46,987 nt of DNA. Source: a virus. Of the stretch, positions 35,801 through 41,995 are shown in pieces. The stretch spans positions 1-46,987 of the IMG/VR virus record IMGVR_UViG_3300017788_000041. One strand, written 5' to 3'. A program made the position numbers and the translations under genes. Each line of letters opens with the position of its first letter. Within the stretch, counting starts at the first letter, position 1. The notes under the pieces were generated by a model, which made no database searches, had not been told where the DNA came from, and worked only from the letters and a program-made list of their open reading frames with translations.

Positions 35801-37360
35801 CACAAAAGCATTTTCCACAACAGGATATTCGTAGACATCCTCCTCATTTTCAACAATTCTATTAATATCATAGAATAATCCAAATAAAGCTGTTTTTTTA
35901 AAGCTAGAGGATGGAAATAATTTTTCCATCGAGGATTTCAATCCAAAGGTTCCGTCGCTTCTTTTTCCGTAAATTTCTATCTGTTTATACTTTTCAGAAT
36001 TTTCGTCATCGATTATACTCGCAATTAAATTTTGCTGGCCGTTTGGTGTGCTATTCCATTTTTCTAAAAAGTCAGTATTTTGTTTAAGTGCAGAGGTTTC
36101 AGATTCAGATTTTTTAATGTTTAGCCAATATTCTTTTATTCTTAAATCTTGATATCCAAAAAACTTAATAGCATTAACGAGTCCTTTATAAGAACCTAAA
36201 TATGAGTATATTTCATGCCCCTCTAATAAAAGTTCTTTTCTTTTATCGTTTAAAATTTCATAATCGGTAAAAGGTTCTTTGGGATCCGAATCTCTTAAAA
36301 TGTAAGCATCTTCCGCGTTTAATCTTCTTCCAAAATTATTTAGAATTGTTTTATATCTTTCATCTTCTCCAACAGTCTCACCGTGTATTTCTATTCTTGC
36401 TACAGTTTTTGGATATCCAAGGGAAAGATCTTCTATTACTAAAGTTCTTCCAAATACTCCTTCTTCTGTGGAATTTAGGGCTATGTTAACAGAAATACTA
36501 CCAGAATATATTTCTCCGGATGTTCTTAAATAATCGTTTACGGTTTCATTTGGATCATAATCTATCTTTAGGTAATTCGTGCTGATTGATTTTAAAACAG
36601 GAGCATCTAGAGTGCTATCCTCAGTAAGAATATATTGATATATGTAAGAAGAAACTTCGTTTCTTTCCTCTACAGGATACACAAAAACTGTACTATCAGT
36701 TAGGGTAACCTCACATTTTTTATTTAAGTAAATTTTATTACCTGATACCTTTGTAATTCTAGCATCTTTAGGGATTCCATCCCCTAATATCATCAAAAAT
36801 TCATCGTTATCTAAAATGCTACTTATATCAGAAGCAGCTGTTATATAATCTAAACCCTTGGTTATATTTGCTTTAAATGGATCAAAAGCGTCAAAATCTA
36901 AAACGTTTCTGGTTGTTTCAAAACTAACTCTCCAAAGATTGAAAAACAAGGGAGATAAATCTTCGGAGTAAATAGCTGCATTTTCAAGTTCTATTGTTTT
37001 ATCTTCGATATTAACTGCTGTTACCAAATTACCATTCGGAAACTGTTGACAGAAGATTTTAGAACCTATAAAATCTAAAACCGGCTGATTATTTACTATT
37101 ACCTTTTTAGATCCAGATTTAAAAGATCCATAAATTCCAGAAGCAGAAGTTGAACTTAAGTTAGGAGTAATGTGTGGATATCCGTAAGCAGTGTTACCGT
37201 TTAAATCTTCAAATTTTTCAACAATAAAAAGATGCTCTATCTCAAAAAGATCCACAGAAACTTGTGGGAGCATGATTCTAGTTTCCCAGAATTCACCATT
37301 CCATACAAAATTAGATTGATGTCCTGTTTTATTGAAGAATAAAAGATTTTTGTAATTCAT
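29831..37360 (-). CDS. Giant multi-module baseplate/tail protein (gpI/gp7-like N-terminal part, propellers, PKD)
   Basis: 2509 residues. Around 370-415 a helix-rich segment (EGHEIYSYLGSYKGLVNAIK, FFGYQDLRIKEYW) matches the wedge-arm pattern of P2 gpI / T4 gp7-type proteins. At about 1520-1560 a CBM5/12-like segment occurs (AWTSMKTYDIGSIVSKNGLS ... YWELI). At 1590-1650 there are regulator-propeller-type repeats (GLKTYNGIKI, LYSLEIDEVGGKWIGSSSGI). Residues about 1920-2360 contain seven SBBP-type repeats (for example DEDGYIYVTGFFSGTISF and DLVGNVYVAGTFSGTLSS), enough for a closed seven-bladed propeller. A PKD-like domain lies at about 2400-2480. It starts within the stop of the preceding small gene (TAATG). 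Position after gp25 and gp6 supports a wedge component extended by receptor-binding modules. Confidence 0.75.
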   Translation of the reverse strand: MNYKNLLFFNKTGHQSNFVWNGEFWETRIMLPQVSVDLFEIEHLFIVEKFEDLNGNTAYGYPHITPNLSSTSASGIYGSFKSGSKKVIVNNQPVLDFIGSKIFCQQFPNGNLVTAVNIEDKTIELENAAIYSEDLSPLFFNLWRVSFETTRNVLDFDAFDPFKANITKGLDYITAASDISSILDNDEFLMILGDGIPKDARITKVSGNKIYLNKKCEVTLTDSTVFVYPVEERNEVSSYIYQYILTEDSTLDAPVLKSISTNYLKIDYDPNETVNDYLRTSGEIYSGSISVNIALNSTEEGVFGRTLVIEDLSLGYPKTVARIEIHGETVGEDERYKTILNNFGRRLNAEDAYILRDSDPKEPFTDYEILNDKRKELLLEGHEIYSYLGSYKGLVNAIKFFGYQDLRIKEYWLNIKKSESETSALKQNTDFLEKWNSTPNGQQNLIASIIDDENSEKYKQIEIYGKRSDGTFGLKSSMEKLFPSSSFKKTALFGLFYDINRIVENEEDVYEYPVVENAFVFSPEEVLIKLFGLKEKLKKDYLPLNARIIDITGEGVYFGIYKTRAWTDNLKIDELDQGIDLELGFTPEYGYIEDLRPFSIRPNTDIPYVPYVGTEPNTYNLSTYGNLVDIPQDNLKLPGKQSKRLADAIKLFYDERNTKGIKPYRLGDGDSKNGGYRKLYDGKIYNVPAGFPVTMEITSFNLSWDEVNNQWDSLDRNISTYSTSLASTTDVTGYNDQTLIDSNLSFEFNLSTIFGTLFNINLQTGISILNPTSGKVQLKFTSNLDSDCQFLCEVQSYSTLTGVANVKLLWTKNEGIFDEWKVEIVNIFKDRLDLSYYDYSFNPDGFYSWDNLRFAGFYEVEWKITKKDDRPYYYELRGKITDYYKLPVMLPYDGIYSVQCRVWDGFNDICSTHYENCLEVKKREVELFSVSRFREAEVYTWDQTNQPWDNFESMWIFPVEKRPEEPRPSNLVLNPAEYGNQFNEGQRCKILKSFPETLGSALVRFGLQKIPMSSFTSSYSGTGSGPAIATLNSSYLPHSFTNGERVTIIDEYNTGAGNISGTYLISNVTSTGFTLPIILANPVTPSLISVVKSGNITVKYQGSDYHTVSFNGRLDTTLGNLMSKFNGFTKDPAFGIDTITTSAIFTTNVQEWRDVVFKSPIGSGGLYNGKSLEFITTGGLYLYDGSSAVKSYSTQFSGGVNSYSDYVDYNFDGDLPTENTRYYGTKTLNWDSFDALSWNNLYSQTWGMYDFHNDWLGGFSLYNLQSGDKVRVSQNSRGIILGNVSSPDASPNYLDLREAADQLNASTDPNISRFYYEVRGFSKLPEYFKNTGDVISPGLTCISRPYKEETSSYDLQVGSPAMGAPLSIKQDRNGDIIMGGVISVKVMKSPTDIDYYYIGTEYPGSVPRKVLPDEYGNWWCYGERCSIPLVVYHRQNPEGTILVSSVAISGFSRPDLNYLAPVPDSQFQIICLDVDNLTENFVMYVKYRQGYTVGVYEDVYRLIEFNASSKEFNILSTLGPAWTSMKTYDIGSIVSKNGLSYKSLQGSNVSQNPETTLGYWELIPQESIGIIDTTLYSIRQLKYEYIGKKSKLWMVTNNGLKTYNGIKIDSLDTTNSGLHANDLYSLEIDEVGGKWIGSSSGICYYDNIRWGCWTPTTNPELPLGKSRNIVSLGSGRIFFIVQTGTEIYELVYFNGISFVVYTDDPGTVDTFGPSYNLDYDYEDIYFFRNNVKYIDGNFTRNVGDLFYLGDEPRIGTPYVNVNYWDQPSVGSYPNPQNIYVRKISFVIPYIHASAKTPGISGWDFIYHLSYRPVPDPIYVREKGIGETEINFNFIVGPLYTASINIGKEPQLPYVDSKSWKIPSWINYDFKDVTNSHPGIDIDDLFLDAPLRDISSGAALKESYWRNSNVIRSSARDIGNLLDRFEWVIKIGDTQDDRGIRTHVDEDGYIYVTGFFSGTISFGSKNNLPIVANTTLISNSCKSIFVAKYNQFGVVQWARKYGDGSFSGFADYDFTPTGIKVDRMGNVIVVGYREKNRNNTTSELPTNIYLKWNWNAVFVSGTNLFSPSSDTARDLIKDLAIDLVGNVYVAGTFSGTLSSGSFSITSAGLDPEVFIARIEGDGNVKWLYKANSGGTEENPSIVIGKDYEDLYLSYSSRIGSAQNLILSKFISYDFNLGWTRSYKNVGHSSYHVFPRIKVSGNGEIALGATFSGFLEVDGKVISSNGNKDIAIMKFNGHRNLWAKSVGSIYADYCQDVEIDSDGNIYILGSYDGPLIVSPEFSSPIYYPSPEGDSDIILFKYDHHGTLLDIVDAGGINRDEGISLSLDKEDNIYLTGYVSGESQFSNWITSPSGGEDAFIGKITNLKYRTGKKIGGVYSWFGSGSWTAGDRKISNKEFEVPIGTTVIFNPIDSLIPGQKNIVYTLINDDDNENLIEVKDTHAFIWTFNQPGFYTLHAKIEDSNGNVYIHNKKGYIRVIDHKNPPPGEIVDLVNSDIFRKRAIYEKVTRPQII

Positions 37361-37614
37361 TACCTAACGTACTTATTATTTTTAGGAACTCTATAGTTAA
37401 CAAAATTTCTAATTCCTTTAGTAGTCTCTATTAATCTATGAATTACTCTCTCTATCGAAGACATTATACTTTTTCTATTTTTGTCTCCACCTAAAGTTAT
37501 GGAAGACATAGTTTTTTCAAAGATCTGTCCCTCATAATTGAATCCAACATTTGATCTGTTGTCTCTTGTTGAGTTTATATAATCGTAATAGCTTTTTCTC
37601 TCCGTATTAAACAT
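37360..37614 (-). CDS. Small basic protein in the baseplate block, unidentified
   Basis: 84 residues, rich in Arg, Asn, Ser and Tyr (TERKSYYDYINSTRDNRSN, HRLIETTKGIRNFVNYRVPK); no family recognised. It sits one base from the gp6-like stop-side neighbour and its TAA overlaps the ATG of the 2509-residue gene (TAATG), so translation of the giant protein is probably coupled to it. A small wedge-assembly or adaptor protein is plausible by location. Homology to a T4 wedge protein could not be seen. Confidence 0.6.
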   Translation of the reverse strand: MFNTERKSYYDYINSTRDNRSNVGFNYEGQIFEKTMSSITLGGDKNRKSIMSSIERVIHRLIETTKGIRNFVNYRVPKNNKYVR

Positions 37615-37615
37615 T

Positions 37616-39340
37616 TTAAGAGTTATTATTTCTTATGAATTGCTTGTTCTTCATATTTACCTCAGTGTTATAGGTAACGGGAACTGTTTTTCTAATATCT
37701 ATATTAATGGAAGAAAGCTTGTTTAAATCTGCTCCCTTATCATAGAATAAACCCGCTCTATCCGACCAACCCCCCGTAAGTATTACTATTTCATCCTTAT
37801 CGAAAAGGATGTCACCGAAATCGTCTAATCCCAAAACTATTTTTTTCTTAGGATCTGTATCAGGTAGTGATTCAACTCCCTTAGCATATATTTCATTTTT
37901 TTCAGAGACGAAAAATAAGGTAACAGAATCAACCCCGGAAACGGATTCAACTATAGAAATTAAGTCAGATCTTGGAATTTTATCTCTTCTTCGTATACTA
38001 ATAAAGTAATCGCTAATAGAATCAATGATTTGCCCTTTTATAGTATCAGGATCATATCCTTCAAAAACAGTTATGAGTATATTTAAAACATACCTTGAAA
38101 TTTTAGGATCTAGTATTTTTACCTCTGTGGTAACAATTTTTTGCCCGCTGTCTTCAATTGCTTGCAAAAGCCTTGTCTTTTGAAATTCTGTTAATTTAAA
38201 TTCAGTTTCTGCAATATCAAAATATGTTTCGTTGGTTTTTAATTTTTGAGTTATATCAGGTACTAAAAGAACATAGATAATATTATCATCATCTAAATAT
38301 TGATCATCAAAAGTCGAAAAAGCTTCTATAATAGAAAATATTCCAAATTTTTCAAAATATGTTATGTAATTATCAGGATTGGCAAGTACAAAAGATCTTG
38401 AAGTTTTTGGAGCAAGAATTCTTGTGAGTTCTATAGACTCCTTATCTGTTCCTAGCTGAGGAGAAACTGTGCAATTTATTTTAAGATATTCCTGAAGGGA
38501 AACAGAATTACCAAAAGCGTCTGTTCCATCATCGCTAAACTCAAATACAATTTTTCCTGGCTCTAAAGAACTGATATTTCCCCCAGCACCTAAGGTCTCC
38601 AGATACTGTACTTGAATGGTAGAACCTACAGGAGGAATCTTTCCAAAATTTTTATTGCCAAAAATAACGTCAATCCCACTGCTTATTCCAGTTTTAACTA
38701 AAACACCCTCCGAATTAAAAGGAATATCATATAATGAATCATAAACCTTCCATTCATCACTATCTACAAAAACTTTAACTTCAAAGTTGTCTATAGCTGA
38801 AGTAATTCTATCCGATACGTTATAACTTTGTAAAGGTCTTCCATTTCCGGTAAATGAAGATGTTTTGATACTTCCCTCCAGAATTTCGCAAGAAACCTTA
38901 GAAGACGAATTTAAATTGATTCTAGTATATTCCTGAGGAAAATTTAAAACGTAAGAAACCCCGCCGTTAGAAAATTTAATTTGAGCATATCTAGGAATTA
39001 ATATTGCTCCCCCACCCACTGTTGTAGCATCCGTTCCATTCCATATAATTTCCACTTGTCCTCTTGCAGCAGTGCTTCTAGTAGCATTGTGACCTGCTAA
39101 AGCTGCAAGACCATATATTGAGCTTTCCCTACTAGCCTTTCTGATGTCTAGCTCAGTAATAGAATCCTCAATAAAATAAAGAATTAGCTGAGAAAGATTC
39201 TGAAGAACAAATAATATCTGCCCCCATGCAGAAGCTACTGTAAATAGTTGATTGGCTTGATTATATCTTTTCTGGATGATCTCAAGTGTGTCTTGTAGAA
39301 GATCCTGAATTTTAGCCCGATTTTTTTTGAATAAATCCAT
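37616..39340 (-). CDS. 6: Baseplate wedge protein, T4 gp6 / P2 gpJ (baseplate_J) type
   Basis: 574 residues (T4 gp6 has 660). The N-terminal half follows the gp6/J plan: helices with LFVLQNLSQLILYFIEDS, then RKASRESSIYGLAALAGHNA (the GY/GH turn after the first helices), a strand with RGQVEIIWNGTDATTVGGGA and the IPRYAQIKFSNGGVSYV segment, the equivalent of T4 IPRGTRFLA. DVIFGNKNFGKIPPVGSTIQVQYLETLGAGGNI matches T4 FYFGEGE ... IVIEYISTNGADANG. The C-terminal part carries the typical ferredoxin-like region (VLNILITVFEGYDPDTIKGQ). Wedge proteins of this family join six wedges into the ring around the hub. The neighbours gp25 upstream (one-base gap) and the giant protein downstream are in the order expected. 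Confidence 0.85.
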   Translation of the reverse strand: MDLFKKNRAKIQDLLQDTLEIIQKRYNQANQLFTVASAWGQILFVLQNLSQLILYFIEDSITELDIRKASRESSIYGLAALAGHNATRSTAARGQVEIIWNGTDATTVGGGAILIPRYAQIKFSNGGVSYVLNFPQEYTRINLNSSSKVSCEILEGSIKTSSFTGNGRPLQSYNVSDRITSAIDNFEVKVFVDSDEWKVYDSLYDIPFNSEGVLVKTGISSGIDVIFGNKNFGKIPPVGSTIQVQYLETLGAGGNISSLEPGKIVFEFSDDGTDAFGNSVSLQEYLKINCTVSPQLGTDKESIELTRILAPKTSRSFVLANPDNYITYFEKFGIFSIIEAFSTFDDQYLDDDNIIYVLLVPDITQKLKTNETYFDIAETEFKLTEFQKTRLLQAIEDSGQKIVTTEVKILDPKISRYVLNILITVFEGYDPDTIKGQIIDSISDYFISIRRRDKIPRSDLISIVESVSGVDSVTLFFVSEKNEIYAKGVESLPDTDPKKKIVLGLDDFGDILFDKDEIVILTGGWSDRAGLFYDKGADLNKLSSINIDIRKTVPVTYNTEVNMKNKQFIRNNNS

Positions 39341-39341
39341 T

Positions 39342-39713
39342 TTAAATTACCTTTATTCCCAATACAGGATTACCCTTGATAGCAAATTCGATTACGCAGC
39401 TATCTCTAGTATCACCCCTGAAAAAGCCCACCTGAAAATCAATTTTAAGTATTCCCCTAGCGAAAGGACAGTAGGTATAAAGCTGCAAGCTTATAGCTTC
39501 CTCTAATTCTTGCTGGTTAACTTCAAAATCGAAAATCAAAGATTCTAGATCTATACCAAAGAAAGGGTCTCCTAAAACAGATCCAGGTTTAGTCAACATG
39601 ATCTGTTTTATCATCCCTATAGAGGATTCCACAATATCATCAGTCTCTAGTTTGTCTGGGACGTATAGTGGATCATCAGGATTCCTAGGGTATATGTCAG
39701 TAATCTTTATCAT
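39342..39713 (-). CDS. 25: Baseplate wedge protein, gp25 type
   Basis: 123 residues, as usual for the gp25 / P2 gpW / IraD-like family (T4: 132). Characteristic segment: MLTKPGSVLGDPFFGIDLES, LIFD, equivalent to T4 TTRKGSRPFDPEFGCDLSDQLFE. The ELEEAISLQLYTYCPFARGI region corresponds to the conserved helix and R/P turn, followed by two C-terminal strands. gp25 nucleates the wedge-hub contact in contractile tails and similar injection machines. A one-base gap separates it from the gp6-like gene. The 48-base leader has a TATAAATA box, an exact T4 late-promoter core. Confidence 0.88.
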   Translation of the reverse strand: MIKITDIYPRNPDDPLYVPDKLETDDIVESSIGMIKQIMLTKPGSVLGDPFFGIDLESLIFDFEVNQQELEEAISLQLYTYCPFARGILKIDFQVGFFRGDTRDSCVIEFAIKGNPVLGIKVI

Positions 39714-39721
39714 TATCTCCC

Positions 39722-39734
39722 TTATATATTTATA
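39722..39734 (-). promoter_or_regulatory. TATAAATA late-promoter-like box overlapping ATATATAA, upstream of gp25
   Basis: On the minus strand the leader reads TATAAATATATAAGGGAGATAATG. It contains an exact T4 late-promoter core TATAAATA (39734-39727) overlapping a variant of the recurring motif (AATATATAA, 39730-39722). GGGAG just before the start codon could be a ribosome-binding site. If T4-like late transcription is used by this phage, this is the best candidate late promoter in the window. Confidence 0.5.
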
Positions 39735-39761
39735 AAATATAAGCAGAAGATAATTTTGGGA

Positions 39762-40535
39762 TTAATTCCACTGTAAGAAATAGCTTGGGGTGTTTTCTGA
39801 TTTAATCATATCCATTACCTCGGTCTTTTCTGCGGTGCCCTGAGCTGAAATAGCACTAGCGTTTATGGTAACACCACCAGGTAATTGATATCCAAACGTT
39901 CCTAAAAGCCTTCCTATGTTAATTTTAGCCTCTGCCAGGCAATACCTAACAAAAAGCTCATCAGAATATAAGTTTTCTTCAGGAATGGCAATACATGCCT
40001 TAATTCCTACATCCTTACCGCCTAGAGCTAGACCTGTGCTGGATGTTCGACTAGGATCGCGTCCTAGGATGGTTAGCTTCTTCGTATTCTTGTTATAATT
40101 GAAAGCATAGGTTTCTAATAGGTATGCTTTCGCAAGGTCAAAAAATGAGTATAAAACTGTTCTATAGACAAGGTTGTCACCTATGAAAGGACTTAACATA
40201 AGCTCAGATCCAAGAAGCTTAGAATCACCAAAATCTCTATCCGGGGTTCCAACTATTCCAGATCCCCCAACCTCTCTAACATCATATACACTTATCACAC
40301 ATTCGGGAAGTTGAACTTGTCTTGTTGCTCTAAAAGTAGGGTGTGAAAATAGCTCCTTACCTAGGATAAAAATACGATCCTCGATAGCATATTGATAGTT
40401 ATCATAAAAATATGCCTTAGCTCTTTTTATAATTCTCTTAATTTCTCCGTCATTCAGAGCATAAGGTAAAGCACAAGAGTGAGAGATATCATCTTTTATT
40501 TCTTGCACTAATTGATCTTCCGTAGTATTAGCCAT
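39762..40535 (-). CDS. Probable virion protein, possibly neck/connector (unidentified)
   Basis: 257 residues. The N-terminal 60 residues are helical and charged (IKRIIKRAKAYFYDNYQYAI, EDRIFILGKEL), followed by strands including TRQVQLPECVISVYDVREVGG and a helical DLAKAYLLETYAFNYNKNTK segment. The C-terminus is rich in small residues (GGVTINASAISAQGTAEKTE). The alternation of helix-rich N-terminus and LP-V-SVxxV strand is reminiscent of neck or connector proteins of marine T4-like phages (gp13/gp14 size range), but I cannot align it to a T4 protein. The ATG overlaps the amidoligase stop codon as TAATG, so both are translated together; the 48-base gap after it separates it from gp25. Confidence 0.5.
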   Translation of the reverse strand: MANTTEDQLVQEIKDDISHSCALPYALNDGEIKRIIKRAKAYFYDNYQYAIEDRIFILGKELFSHPTFRATRQVQLPECVISVYDVREVGGSGIVGTPDRDFGDSKLLGSELMLSPFIGDNLVYRTVLYSFFDLAKAYLLETYAFNYNKNTKKLTILGRDPSRTSSTGLALGGKDVGIKACIAIPEENLYSDELFVRYCLAEAKINIGRLLGTFGYQLPGGVTINASAISAQGTAEKTEVMDMIKSENTPSYFLQWN

Positions 40536-41995
40536 TATTGATCGTTATTTTTATACAATCTATTTATCGAAATAGAAGGAAGAGAATTATTCATATCATT
40601 AAAATCCTCACTTGGACCAACTTGTCCTTCAACGTTACGGTCAGGGAATACAACATTTTTTAAGAATTTTTCTCCCTTTCCTTTTCCTTTACTCTTACCG
40701 TCAGCATCATTATTTATGATTTCGGTAGAAGAAGAAATTTGAGCAAGAGAAGTGATATATCCGGATCTAATTATACCTCCGGTGATTTCACAGCTTATTT
40801 CTTTATCCTTAGCATCTATGTAAGAATTATTAACGGTGTTTCCTAGACCTAAATCACAATCCAGAATCTTAGAATCTTCTATCTCGTTATTCATTACTAA
40901 ATCTGTGTCCTCTATCTGGCAATTTTTAAATTTGCATCCAAATGCTCTACATTTAGCAATATTTCCTTCGATCTCACATTCTACAAGATCTAAATTCTTA
41001 ATTATATTAGCTCTTGTGGTTTTTCCGTCTTTTAATTGATATCTTGATATTTGTGTGTCATAATTTAAAAAACCAGAAGTAATCTCATTTTCCACTATTA
41101 AATTATAAAGAATGTCTCTAATATCGTGAAAATATGTTTTAATAATTTGTAAATCCTCTCTTAAATCAACAGTTACATGTAGATCTGGATAATTTCTAAC
41201 AAATGTCTCCGGATCGATAAAGCTCTCTGTTTCCTTATATAGTTTAGAAATAAGTGAACTTAAATCTGATGTTTCTTTTTGATTTAAAGTATCGTTTTGT
41301 AAAAGTGTTTTAAATGTGTGATTTATAGTGTGATCTATAATTTCTTTTATCTCCGTGTATTTCTTTTGGTAGTCTGTTCCACCCATATATCTTACCTCAA
41401 TGTAACCCTCCTCTAATTTGGTTAAATTAATTCCCATATTTTTCTCGGTGTACACGACGTAAGAATTTCTATCTGCAATAGTTCCGTCATATTTTCTAAT
41501 AAACTTATTAGCAGGAATTATTCTTTTTATAGATTTAGCATAAAGTGATCCTCTTCTTTCGGGAAATCTGTTCCACACATACTCCTCGTCATATCCCAGA
41601 ACGAATTTTAAAGCATTTAGATTTCTAAGATCTATTAGTTCAGGGTATTTAAGTCTATCAAAACTTAATCCAAATTGTAAGGCGCATTTGTCATTCGTAT
41701 ATCCGTTTTCGTCTATCCATTTAAGGATTCTAATTAAAACTGGAATTGCCTCAAAATAATCCATTGGGCCAGTAATTAGCTCTACCATTTTGGTACCGCC
41801 GGAAAAATCTGGCTCTAGCTTAAAAACATCCCTAGTTGGCTTAAATCTGGAGTGGTATCTCTTGAAAAGCTTAATTTCTTTTCCAATTTCGTTGCCTATT
41901 CTTTCCACCATCTCCGAACGCGAAAAATTGGACATGAACTCAAATTCAAATCCAATTTTTGCTGCGTAAAAGAAATTTTGATCAAGTATTCTCAA
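40535..41995 (-). CDS. Amidoligase-like (COOH-NH2 ligase) enzyme fused to a pentapeptide/beta-helix-like C-terminus
   Basis: 486 residues. The N-terminal 210 residues follow the putative amidoligase family (Amidoligase_2, glutamine-synthetase-like fold): GFEFEF with Glu17/Glu19 (metal-binding E-x-E), KLEPDFSGGTKMVELITGP with Asp63 and Glu72, a helix IPVLIRILKWIDENGY, CALQFGLSFD at 104-113 and the late IEVRYMGGTDY with Glu200/Arg202. The usual His of the cGxHvH strand is missing (ALQFGLSF). Residues about 330-420 consist of short repeats with alternating Cys/Asn/Asp (NLDLVECEIEGNIAKCRAFG, CKFKNCQIEDTDL) resembling pentapeptide or beta-helix repeats. A Lys/Gly patch (GKSKGKGKGEKF) follows. The start is TTG at 41995: an in-frame TAA lies four codons upstream and the first ATG would cut off the E-x-E motif. 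The family ligates amines to carboxyl groups in peptides. Confidence 0.65.
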   Translation of the reverse strand: MRILDQNFFYAAKIGFEFEFMSNFSRSEMVERIGNEIGKEIKLFKRYHSRFKPTRDVFKLEPDFSGGTKMVELITGPMDYFEAIPVLIRILKWIDENGYTNDKCALQFGLSFDRLKYPELIDLRNLNALKFVLGYDEEYVWNRFPERRGSLYAKSIKRIIPANKFIRKYDGTIADRNSYVVYTEKNMGINLTKLEEGYIEVRYMGGTDYQKKYTEIKEIIDHTINHTFKTLLQNDTLNQKETSDLSSLISKLYKETESFIDPETFVRNYPDLHVTVDLREDLQIIKTYFHDIRDILYNLIVENEITSGFLNYDTQISRYQLKDGKTTRANIIKNLDLVECEIEGNIAKCRAFGCKFKNCQIEDTDLVMNNEIEDSKILDCDLGLGNTVNNSYIDAKDKEISCEITGGIIRSGYITSLAQISSSTEIINNDADGKSKGKGKGEKFLKNVVFPDRNVEGQVGPSEDFNDMNNSLPSISINRLYKNNDQ

